This document shows positions 20,831 to 31,360 of a DNA stretch of 64,000 nucleotides, one piece after another. Position 1 is the first letter of the stretch, and each line of letters starts with the position of its first letter. The notes under the pieces are model-generated. The model ran no database searches, had not been told where the DNA came from, and saw nothing but the letters and a program-made list of their open reading frames with translations. The stretch lies in NCBI RefSeq assembly GCF_001653235.2, contig NC_035792.1, forward strand, positions 4,774,001-4,838,000, read 5' to 3'. The DNA comes from Pochonia chlamydosporia 170. Lineage: Eukaryota; Ascomycota; Sordariomycetes; Hypocreales; Clavicipitaceae. A program made the position numbers and the translations under genes.

Positions 20831-23048
20831 CTAGCGTCCTCCGGATTTTTTACTTCCCATCTTGAGCCGTTCCTTGCAGTCTTCGCAATACCATTTTGCT
20901 ACAAGCCGCATTAGCAACATCACAAGCGAAAAACAAAACAATTGTGGCAACTTACTCTTTGACCCTGGTGCAACCTTGAGTCCAACACAGGCCAGATGGA
21001 ACCATTCGCGCTTACAGTCATCCGCATCACAAGCAACCATCTCTCCGTAACTTACGCTATTACAGTAACAGTACGTCGGTTCGTCGGCATCAATCTCGCC
21101 GTCGTCTTCATCTCCTTGCATGCTGCTGCTCGCATCCGTGTCGGCGGCGGCAGCTGCTTGTAGGATGAGAGCTTGTGCCACAGACCCTCTCTTCTTATGA
21201 CCACCCTTCTTGGTGTCGGTCTCTGCGTTCCGTGATGGCCGTGAACGTGCGGCTTCTTGAAACGTGGCAAGGGCCGGTGTTGATGGTTTGCTTGCCCTCC
21301 CGCTCTTTGTGGTTACAGTCGTGGGAGCCGTCTGGGGCGGAGCCGAGTCACTCTTCTTATCAGAATCGTCCGGCTTTGAATCCTTCTTCGAAGTAGTAGC
21401 TGCGGCGTTTGCGCTCTCAGGTCGGTCGTTCTCCTTCTTGACGGGTTCAGTCTTTATGGGAGGATTTGCTTCCTTGGCTGGTTTTGTGTCTGGCAACACT
21501 CGCGGGAATGCTGCCACAGAAGCCATTTCGGGTGTGCCCTGGCCATTGACATTGGGCTTGTTTGCGGCAGAGGAGGCCGGTCGAGCTTTTCCATTTTCTG
21601 CATTAGACTGTATTGAGTTTTGTCGGGCACGAGATGACGCCGGACGAGGTGCGCTCGTAGTAGGCGCCGGGGATGCCCGAGCCGGTGCTTTTGGATCTGG
21701 GAATGTTCCCATGACGGGAGAAGACGTAATGGATGGTGACATGCCATTCCTGAATTGCGGCGTTAGCAACAAGGTCCCTAGTATCGCGGTCACAACGAAA
21801 CCATGGTCCCAAGTCTATAGCAGCCAATTCCGACAGCAAAATGGGGGAGGGTTTTTGGGATACGTACTTCTTCTTTGACTGTCCACTCCCAGTTGGCAGA
21901 GCCTTTCGCTTCTTAGGCCCGTCTGGCGCTGGAGTTCCCCTGGGACTCCCTGTTTTGGGCTTTGGAGCAGTGCTACCAAACACAGTGCTCATAGCACCTC
22001 CAGCAGGGGGAGCAGCTCCATTGGCAGTCTTTTCTACTTTTCTTCTCTTTTGTGGAGGGTTGCCATTCGCAGTTGTTGCTGAAATGCCCAGTCCTACATT
22101 GTTTGGGTCGGCGGTAACGGCGGCTATCTTCCGGGACTTGCCCGTCTTCTTGCCCGGTTCCTTGTGGCGGCCATCGAGGTCGTCGGCATCCGAATCCTGG
22201 TGTTGGTTCTTCAGACTCTTCTTGGCTTGCACAGCTTGCTTGCGGGCATCGCTTCTAGCTGCTGCCTCGTCTGCAAGTGCCTGTGCCGCGGCTGAAATTG
22301 CTGCAGCACCGTCCCGACGAGCTCTCTCTGCGTGGGACACTTTGCCGCCGCTCCGATTCTCGGGATATGCCCAGTGTGTAGTGCTACCCCATTTCGCCTC
22401 GTCGCTGAATTCGTTTTCTAAATACGGCCACACGTCTTCGACACGGGCCAGCTGTCGTTGTAAAGCTTCGTTCGCCGTGGAGAGCACGTGGTTTTTCTCT
22501 TCTATTGAAACTAGCATCTCCTGAATCTTGAATGCGGTCTGTCGGAAGAGTTGTCGGCGGGGAATGTTGGACGGATCGAAGACGCTGGTCGGCGCGTCCA
22601 GTGAAGGGGCTGACGAGGCACGGGGAGGATTCAACACTGTTCCACTAGAGCTATTCTGCGTGCTCATGGGCGCCGAAGCGGGGGGCGCAGTGCTCGAAGC
22701 GTCATTGTTGGGTCGGGATTCGTGTAAGGACGAGTTGGAGATGGCAGCGACCAGCTTGAAGAGCTGTTCTTCGGGAGCAAAAATCTTGGCGTCGACCTCC
22801 TTGAGCAGCGTGAAATGTCGTACGAGCTCCTTGGGCAGCGCAGAGATTGTGTCGGCGAAATGAGTGATTGCGGGGAATATTTCTATAGGCTGATTGCCCA
22901 AAGGTCTGCCATTGACAGTGTTTCTGGCATTGTCGGATCGACCAGCGTTGGCCAAACTTCGAGGAGGATTGGTTCGAGCCTGTCGGACAGGCTGCGACCG
23001 TCTATGCGATGACGCTTCTGCAGCCGCCGGTTTAGACGATGTCTTCAT
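20831..23048 (-). CDS. ING-family PHD-finger chromatin protein (Pho23/Yng2-like)
   Basis: Three exons on the minus strand (23048-21868, 21749-20956, 20898-20831) give 680 residues. ING proteins read H3K4me3 through their PHD finger and anchor histone deacetylase (Rpd3L, via Pho23) or acetyltransferase (NuA4, via Yng2) complexes. The N-terminal ING helices start near residue 50 (F-P-A-I-T-H-F-A-D-T-I-S-A-L-P) and resume at about 165-205, separated by a low-complexity Ser/Pro insertion. The centre is a long Lys/Ser/Pro-rich disordered region with a probable nuclear signal (K-R-R-K near 300-350). The PHD finger occupies 620-667: C-Y-C-N ... C-D-A-D-D-C ... W-F-H-L-A-C ... W-Y-C-E-D-C, a full Cys4-His-Cys3 set. 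The last intron splits the finger. The length and insertion pattern favour Pho23 over Yng2, but I cannot settle that. The start is the ATG at 23048. Confidence 0.9.
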
Positions 23049-24830
23049 GGTATAGATGCCCGTCAAAGGTTTGCTGCAGTAACGGTATTGCTATTGCCGG
23101 GTAATGTGTTGCGTCGAAGTTGCGGCCGTGATCGCGACGGCAGCTAGTGGCGACGACAAAAAGTCCGCTTGGCGGGGACCGGTGCGAAGGACAGGACGAG
23201 GCAATGGGAAATGGACAACAGGAGAGCTCGGTTAATAAATTGCAGTTCTAGGCCATTTTGGGGTCACGTCATCGATTGTGCGAGTAGAGACATGCAGTGT
23301 GGACGCGGAGGGAGGTGAAGCAGGGAGGAAGTTTGGTTTGGTTTGGTTTGGTTTGGTTTGGTTTGGATCTGGATTTGGCCGACCAGCGGGACGCTCATGG
23401 ACGCAAATGGCGGCTCAAATGCTCAGGTGGTCGCCATCGAGGATTTGAACCTGGGGTCAATGCTGCCAGCCTGCTGGAGCTCAGCCGTGGGCGGTCTTAC
23501 CTCTGTCTTGATTGGCCCAGCCGGGAAATACTGGGCCTAAGTTGAATGCATATCCTTATCAGATAAGCAGAAGCAGTTCAGTCTCCATTTCGCTCGATAC
23601 CCTACCCTGTACAGACAACGAACAGGATGATGACAGTCCGTTTTCCACTACCTACGCGGTATCTCGGTCAATCAATAGAGATTTGTCAAGTTTAAAGTCT
23701 TGTAGCTATGTCAAATAGTTAGTGTTGCCAAGATTTTCTCAGGATTAGAAGCGGACCATGATGTGTTACCCTGCAATCTACTCTAGCAAATAGTCATGAG
23801 ATTCAAGGATGGGGGCCATTTTTAGGTCCAGAACATGTAACAAGTGTTACTGTGTAGATAAAGATTTAAAATCGAGCCATTGCTGCATGTTAGAGACCTT
23901 AGCTAACAGCGTCGTCCTTGAAGTGTGATCATGCTATGCAAGGTTTATTGCACATTCATCTCAATTATGATCGCATGGGAGAATATGGCCGCTCGTTACA
24001 AACGGACAGATGTGCGAAAGAATCAAGGCTGCTCAGCTCAGAGAAAACCCTCACTTGAGCTGGTCAATCGCAACTCGATGCAATCTCGAAAAATGACAAC
24101 AGTACTTCTTCCCCATACAAAATGAAAGAACGGTAGTAGCCACAGCGGAACTGGATCTAAGCTGGATGGAAGCTACTAACTTAAGTAACTAGTTTTGACG
24201 GTATTTAGTGATATGATGTGGCTTTTACTTGTATAAAAGCTACGTGTACGGTGAATGCAAGATGCAGCATAAGCCCCAATATATCGCAAGTGCAAGACGT
24301 CTCCGGTGTCGAGACAAACCAACGTGTTTTAGAGCAGGAATTTTGCACGGGGATACTAAAGCGAATTGTATGTAATACCCCCAACGATGTTCCTGTCCTG
24401 GGAGAGTTTGAATACCGTGTCGAATGGCGCGCAAGTCAAACCTAGCCTTCATATGCAGCTTCCTTCGTTGGCCATGTCCAGCCCCGAGAAACGACCAATC
24501 AAATATAATCGCACACGAGAGCGATCAAAGTGCGATGCGACCTGAAGCGACCATACCCCGACAAAATGAAGCCTCGAAAACATCTACCTGGGTAGGTACC
24601 TAGGTAGTTAAATACCAGTTGACCCTTACATCATTCGCAACTGTATCAATTCCTCCCCATCCCAATTCCTTCTCTCTCCATAAGCACAATATCTTACTAC
24701 ATTGCCGGCCATTATTGCGTCTCAAATTTGCCTACGTTTGCTGCCAGATCCCTCCTCACTTATTGCCAGGGATTCGTTGACCGAAGGGCTGCAGGTGTTT
24801 GACTTTGATGCTCTCGTCTGGTCCATTGAC
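23049..24830. other. Divergent intergenic region
   Basis: 1.78 kb between the ING gene and the Zn2Cys6-ankyrin gene. It contains a GTTTG tandem array (23331-23366) and a TACCTAGGTA palindrome (24597-24606) about 225 bp before the Zn2Cys6 start. No gene was supported. Confidence 0.55.
23331..23366. repeat. GTTTG pentamer tandem array, seven copies
   Basis: Seven perfect tandem copies of GTTTG plus one extra G, about 285 bp upstream of the ING gene start. A simple-sequence repeat likely to vary in length between strains. Confidence 0.95.
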
Positions 24831-26981
24831 ATGAACGACCCTGTCGTACCATATATTGACACACAACAAGATGGGCAACCGCAGCGTAAAAGAAAGAAGC
24901 TGAATATGGAGAAGTGTGAGCGCTGTCGCAAAGACAAGAAGAAAGTATGCATACTTGTCGAACCTTCTCACAACCTCGCTGTGACTAACAAACTACAGTG
25001 CGAGCCGCAACCTCGAAATGAACAAACCAAATGCCATCGTTGCCAGCTTTTGGGACATGAATGCTCGCCAAACACGCGGATAAAGAAGGTTCTCTCAGCC
25101 GACGCTGCTCGGCAGGCTGTTCCTTTATTACAAGATGGCCCCTTTGACTACATCCCTAGCATTAGCTTCAGCTTCAGCTTTCCTCGCGGTTGGAAACCCG
25201 GCGTGCCGCAAAAGTGGACTTTAAGTCAATTGTAAGATTCCCCAAGGAGAGCCTGGAACCAATTTCTCGCTTGCTAATGCATGCCTAGACATGATGCTGT
25301 TGCTGTCGTACAACTACTCGAACGAAGACGTGCGGTCTATCAAGAAGTAAAGGGACAATTCGCGCAGTTATTTGGCGATGGCAACGGGGACATAAGTATT
25401 CTCTCGGAAGCGATGGAAGAGAATGCTACAGACGACGAGGACGACGAAGACGAAGACGACGCTGAGGACGACAATGAGGAAAGTTTTGACAAAGTCGACG
25501 CAAAAATGTTAAATCTGAAAGTTCTACTATTGCTCTTGATCGACGATGGCTTGAAACAGGCCGGAAGTGCTGCAGTTTCTGATTTGAAGTACGCCCAGAG
25601 ACAACTGCACTCCCCAAGCAGACCAATTTTTGATACCTTCACTGCCTGCACAGAAATGGTGGAAGGTCTCTGCACGGTTGAAGATTTTGCTGGTGCATAC
25701 ACAGCTCTTCAAAGCATTGCAGGCAAAATACCTATGGAGACATACACTAGGAAGCACCATAGTATCTTCGCAAGCTTGTACCTCAGAATTGCGCAATTGC
25801 CACATAACTTGGGCGTGGACATTCCCAAATGTGTCCTGAAGAGTCCTATGTTGTTTCGACAGGGCGTTTGGCTTGACGTTGCAAAAAGAGGGCTTCTAAG
25901 TATGCCGCGAGATCTTCTTCCGGAATATCCTGCCACAGACTGCACTGGCTCGACGGTGCTACACAATCTGGCTGGAGCAAGAGCGGGTATGACACATGGA
26001 ATGTTTCTATCTACGAATGTTCCAAAGGGCATCCCCCCGAACCAGCAAGATTTCTTTGGTCGTACAGCACTCCTGATAGCCATTGAAAATAGGAATCATC
26101 ATATGGTAAAGTATCTACTAGACAATGGCGCAGATGTTACGCTGACGAACAATTTTCATCATACTCCGCTGCATTATGCCGCAGCAGTCGGGTGCAAACG
26201 AACGTGTGATATGCTAGTCGAGGCTGGGGCTCACGCGGATGCACAAGATATTGCTGATAGACAACCCATCTTTTATGCATCTGCCCGCGGATACGGGTCA
26301 GTCGTTGACTTTTTACTCACCCAAGTGCCTGACGACGCGCGCATGAGTATTTTCTGTTACGGAGGGGACTGCCCTGTTGAAAAAGCGCTATGGAACCGTC
26401 ACGAGTCTATTGCTTTAGCAATCTCGACGCGGCTGCTCGGCTTGAAAAAGCCAAGGTTAGAACGGGCATCTGAGCTATGGAGGCTTGCCACATTCTTTAG
26501 GAGTTGGAGCCTTATTCGGCTCGTTTTTGACCATATTGGGGACAATGTGAACACGGAGAACGGCGATGGAGAAACCGCTCTATTAGCCGCCGTGGAAGAG
26601 CAAAACATTGAGATGGTGCGTCTCATTTTGAGCCATCCGAAAGTGAACGCCGGCCTGGTTCCCAAAGTTCTCAGAACACCTGGTATAACAGCTCTTCACA
26701 TGGCCGTTATACAGGGCAACTTGGAAATAGTGTCTGCAATCGCTGCACGTGCTGACTGCTCTCTCTTTGCAAAGGTGGAAGATGTACCTAGCACACGGCA
26801 GTTGTCACCAGAACATGTCGGAAAGACTGCTTACGAGCTTGCGGCTCATTACAAACACCAGGAAATTGCGAGTCTATTGCTGTCAGAATGCTGGTCGAGG
26901 GGGTACGTGTGGATTACTCAGCAGCATGATCCGCACCATGTAGATATTGTAACGGATTGGGTTTATGATGTAGGCTTATAG
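24831..26981 (+). CDS. Zn2Cys6-ankyrin repeat fusion protein
   Basis: Three exons (24831-24944, 24999-25231, 25289-26981) give 679 residues. The N-terminus carries a fungal binuclear zinc cluster with C29-x2-C32-x6-C39-x10-C50-x2-C53-x6-C60, split by the first intron exactly before C39. A basic run Q-R-K-R-K-K lies just ahead (residues 18-23) and may act as a nuclear signal. A strongly acidic stretch of D and E follows at about 165-185. The C-terminal half holds ankyrin repeats, clearest at about 370-480 (R-T-A-L-L-I-A-I-E-N-R-N, then H-H-T-P-L-H-Y-A-A-A-V-G) with further copies near 545-660. No fungal-specific transcription factor middle domain is present. The combination suggests a DNA-binding regulator with a protein-interaction platform, but DNA binding is inferred only from the cysteine spacing. 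An ORF extension upstream of 24831 has no ATG. Confidence 0.85.
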
Positions 26982-29900
26982 GGCAAGTCAGGCTGGGCAA
27001 TTGGGTTACTTTGATGATATTGAAGACTGACTAGCTATCTAGAATTGGGTGCCGGGAAGGGAATTATATATCTGGGGTGATCAGAAGGGGATTTCTGATC
27101 ATTGTCAATGATCAGATAGTTATTCCTAAATGATCGCGGCCTCATTGGCCGGCCGGGCCGGGGTTCTTCCGTAGCCTTTGTTGGGTTGTAACATATATAC
27201 AAGGGGAATTCTCCCACCCTGTAGTTAGTTAATTACCTAAAGCAACCGAGTCTTATACCTTCACATGTTGACAATTGCATAATCTGATGGCTAAGTTGGG
27301 CTAAATAGGGATGGCCGATCCAAGAAGCAGCAACAATTCTAACTTTCAAGTAACGACTATAGTATTACTGTGCCGTAGGGAAAATGTATAGAGACCACTC
27401 TGCGTGGCAATTCTCAGAAACTTAACCAGTGCGGCTTGTAGAGGAGTTTGGCTACAATATTTGTGTGTTTTGTTTTGCATCCACTTACACTGCAATAAAC
27501 TAAGATTTCTTATAAGGCCTATAGTAGGTACTGTACCTTCTCCCCTGGTAAAAAGTAACAAAAACATCGACTTCGCTACCATACTTACACTACAAAGTAC
27601 GGCAATTTGTTAGGACTGTGCAAGTTAACAGCTCCCGACCGCATGGGCATGTCTCTTGCAAAACGACTCTGGTCTGTCTCATACTTTATTGGCGTCAAAC
27701 TGCCGAGAACTCAAGTATGGTCCCCCGCTGCGGGTACGACTATCAGCTTGTCCCTGACCTTCTAAAGTTTGTTGGGGTAAACCATACTGTGAACTTTCAT
27801 GAGGCGTAAGATTACCACGAGATTTGCTGTCAAGATGATCACGTGGAATTATTTGATTGTGCCTTCGCATTAGGGGTGTGACGGTGATCCGACTTCCTTG
27901 GCGCATGTACGGACAATAAGTGACCAGTTGTCAAAGCGAGGACTCAAAGGTCGACTATTCATCTGGAGTATCTGTGGACCGCCACATCTTGGCCATATTC
28001 TGGGGTAGCATAACATCGTGCAAGGTGCGTGGCTTGTTGCGGTTACACCCCTTCTACGCGTGGACTCTGCAATAGGGATACAAATTTCTTACACCAGGCG
28101 CCCTTATTTATTATTAATTCGCACGCCACAGGGAACCTTACTGTTGGGCACAGACGACATCTGAAAACAGTGTCATGGTCAGCTGATACACCGCTGCAAC
28201 CCTGTATGGCTTCCCGGCAAAACAGTGAAAGAGAATTGTTTGTTGAGAAGGGCATTGAGGTGCATGTGTGTCAGAATTTCTTGACGTAAGGGCTCCCAAA
28301 GACCAGTCATCCAGTCTCGTAGTATTCGTAGAACGACCTGATTGTCTGAAACGAAGCGAGAGCTCACCAATAGAATGGTATGATATTGGATATCCGCTGC
28401 GAACACCCTCTTCTCTGTACTCCGTAAGGTTGACATTAATTCCAGGTCTTGATAAATAAGATTTGCCATAAACCTTGCAGCCTAACATGGTACGAGGCTG
28501 TTTGAAGTTTATTCCGACATTCAACCACGGTCGAACAAGCACATGCCCAACGATGTATCAGCCCACATCTCATTTGCGGCTCATATGCCCCGTAGTCAGT
28601 ACGTGGCCATGAGCAATCACGAGACAAAATACGGAGATGCCAGCGGCACGTCGAAGCCTGCGGATCTCGTCGTTTCGGAGTAGTTGATTGATGCCTCGGT
28701 TTTCAACTGGCCTGGTCACTTTGTAAGGAAGGTCGCCTTTGCACCCCTACTGAAGCTGTGTATAGATCCTGCTCCTCACCAGATTGTGTTTGTCAAAATA
28801 CGGAACTCGATTCTTCATCCTTTTGGACGTGCTTTACCCCACAAGCCACTAGCAAGGCACTGCGGCTGGCCTCGGGCTTTGAATCTTGCGTCGGAGACGC
28901 CCGCGGCCGCTAACGCCCATAGCAAAAATTTCCTTTCCACCTATGGCTAGGATTTTTAGTGATCAGCGTGTTGCTGGCCTGTAGGAGGGACAAGCCGGCG
29001 GAGTGTTTTGGCGGGCCACGCATTTCTTTACAGGCGGATTTGTTTGCTGTCATCTGGTGGCTTCGATCCATGAACAAAGAAGGCCAACACAAGCAACGTC
29101 TTGGAAACACCAGTCGTCCAACAGCAGCCAAGTGTTGACAGATGAGGCTCGCGGCCCTGAGCAAGAACCTATCATGGTAAGAAGGAACCAAATGTGGTGT
29201 GACATCATCCAATTAGAGGCGAGTGACGTCGCTTCTAGTCTCTTGCTTCGCCATCAGCGGGTTCGCCAGCAAGCATTCGTATCGTTGGCACCAAACATGG
29301 TCACGGTTGCACGGCATCGCCGTTGTGTTTAGCGCTGGATTGCCCAAGGAACAGAGGCACGGAACTTGCGGATAGCCAGACTGTACTTCCTTGAGTCAAA
29401 TCCTCAGTGTGTAAGAACATCTGCGGAAGAGCCGCTTTCTTCGATGACAAAACATCACGGCCAATTGATCCTTCGGGTGAAGCCCGTACCGTTTTGCAGT
29501 CCCATCGCTCGTCACTGCTACCAGCGTGGCACCAGCTCGTAATAACAGGGCGGCGATGGAGCTTGACAGGAGAATGTCTCTCTCTTTTGTTGATTGTTTC
29601 GTAATCCACGCTGTATGTACCGGCTGCCTGGGCCTCAGGGCACACCATCAGTCACGAGGCCAGATGAAGCTGCACGATGCATTGGCGAGCCAGAGCCATT
29701 TGGCGACACAGCCAGAGCGTTGTTTGCAGCATAATGGTCTCAGACAATGAATGAACTCCGCCTATAATTGGTAGCGCAATGGCACCAGTGCGACATAGGG
29801 CCTTCAACAGTTGGAAGAAAGCGGACAAGGGACAACGAGGCGACCGGGCTTGCGAGGTCCCTGTTGAACGAAGTGAGGAGTTGGTCTTGACCCATGGCCA

Positions 29901-31360
29901 AGGGCAGTTTTCATTACGACATGTAAACGTCGAAGCCGCCAACGACAGAGGCTAGGCTGGCGGGCAGGAGGATGAAGCATGGTGCACAGCACGAAATGGT
30001 GTGTATGAATGGTGTGTGACATTTGCTCATCTTTGGCCCGGATTGCGGAGACTGCAGAGATGTTCGTGATTCCAGATTTTGTGTGTTGATCAGTCGTCGT
30101 CTTTGTCTGTCATGATGTTCTGTAAAGTAAAATGTGCCCAAGTACCTAGGTAGCTGTGTTTGCGACCAGGCATTCGGTGCGTGTGGGCAGGGAAGGAGCA
30201 GACTGGCATGGTTCAGATGGTTGCCGAAAGAGCAAGCTGTCGAAAAGGAAGGCGGAAGGAACGATGGAAGCCGACTAACCCCGGAGCTAATAGCCACGAC
30301 GGTCTGGTCTGGCTGGTGTGAAAATCCTCAACATCCCATCCGACGAGCCCACGACAGCAAAGCCTGCACCGAAGGAGATGCAACGTCAATGGCAAAAGTG
30401 GTCAGCAAGCTGGTCGTTGAGTGGCAGGGATCCTGTGAGACACCCAAGATTGACATGACACAGACTGACATGGATGGCATGGAGCTTCGTCCGGGAACAG
30501 GACTTTTGCCTGCGAGCGGAGGGCCATTTTCGTCGTGTCGCTCTCCCTTCCAGAGCTCACATGACCCTCCTACCGCCCCTCTGGCGCTCCAACCGTCCCA
30601 GGTGTCTATTTTCATTACCCAATCCCTTCGTTTTCGAGGCTAACGGAACGCCAGCAAAGGTCTTCAATGCTCGGTCAGGGCCCATGGCTCCACTGAGCCC
30701 CCAGGTGGCGCAACGTGCCCTCCCTGAGAATCCCAAGTTTCCCAAGTTCCCCCGGAGCAGCCCTGCGCCGCCAGCACCCCGATTCTAGGTTCTAGCCTGC
30801 ATGGATGATGAGGCGAGGCGAGACCTTGCAGCCTTCAATGTGTGCCGGCCCCGAGCTTGCTGTTCTAAGTTGGCGACGGCGGCGGTGGGCGTGTGACAGA
30901 TGAGCCAACGATGGGGCCGGGCCAAGAGCGGGCTAACAACAAGGTCACTCATGCTTTATGTATAATGGAAATTCAACTTTGGCTCAAACCCACCTCAGGG
31001 CCACCAACTTTGTTATTTCGACCATTATATATTATTTTCGAGCCATCCTCCTCCGCCGTCGTCCTATCTTTCCTCCTGGTTATCGCACCTAACAGACCAA
31101 ATCGCTTTCCGACCTCATCTGGTTCTTCGCCGTCTCGCGTCTGGCATGACGTAAAGCACAGGTCAACCGACACAAAGCGCAGACAAGACTCGACACGCCT
31201 TTTCTCGCCTCTGACTCGCACCGCAAACAGTCGCACTCGTCATCGTATAGAATCCGTTTCTTTTCTTTGTGCGACAACAAACTTGAGCAAATCATCCTGC
31301 AGAGGGTCCTTTTCTCTGCTGTAACAGCCTAACCCCTCCAGACCACGCCCATCTTATTAT
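26982..31360. other. Gene-poor interval with a possible LTR/MITE-like relic
   Basis: 4.4 kb without a recognisable gene. About 27035-27240 holds nested perfect palindromes, a GC-rich block and a TATATAC-containing end resembling a retroelement LTR or MITE remnant. A TACCTAGGTA palindrome lies at 30143-30152 and a TACGGAGTAC decamer (minus orientation) at 28417-28426. The final ~350 bp (C/T-rich after a TATATA at 31026-31031) look like the promoter and leader of the downstream LRR gene. Confidence 0.5.
27079..27116. repeat. Overlapping perfect inverted repeats
   Basis: Positions 27079-27086 (GATCAGAA) are the exact reverse complement of 27093-27100 across a 6-nt loop. The stretch 27094-27116 is itself a perfect 23-nt palindrome with a single central base. 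The two hairpins share an arm and so are mutually exclusive. A GC-rich palindromic block (GGCCGGCC) follows about 40 bp later. This is compatible with the end of a small mobile element. Confidence 0.85.

Noticed and set aside
21841..22524. 227-codon plus-strand frame
   Set aside because: Antisense to the ING-family gene, with low-complexity Ala/Ser/Phe content and no homologue recognised.
23400..23520. tRNA-like box B (GGTTCAAATCC on the minus strand)
   Set aside because: No box A at the right distance and no pairing acceptor stem could be found.
24702..24830. Upstream extension of the Zn2Cys6-ankyrin gene
   Set aside because: The frame is open but starts only with TTG; the first ATG is 24831.
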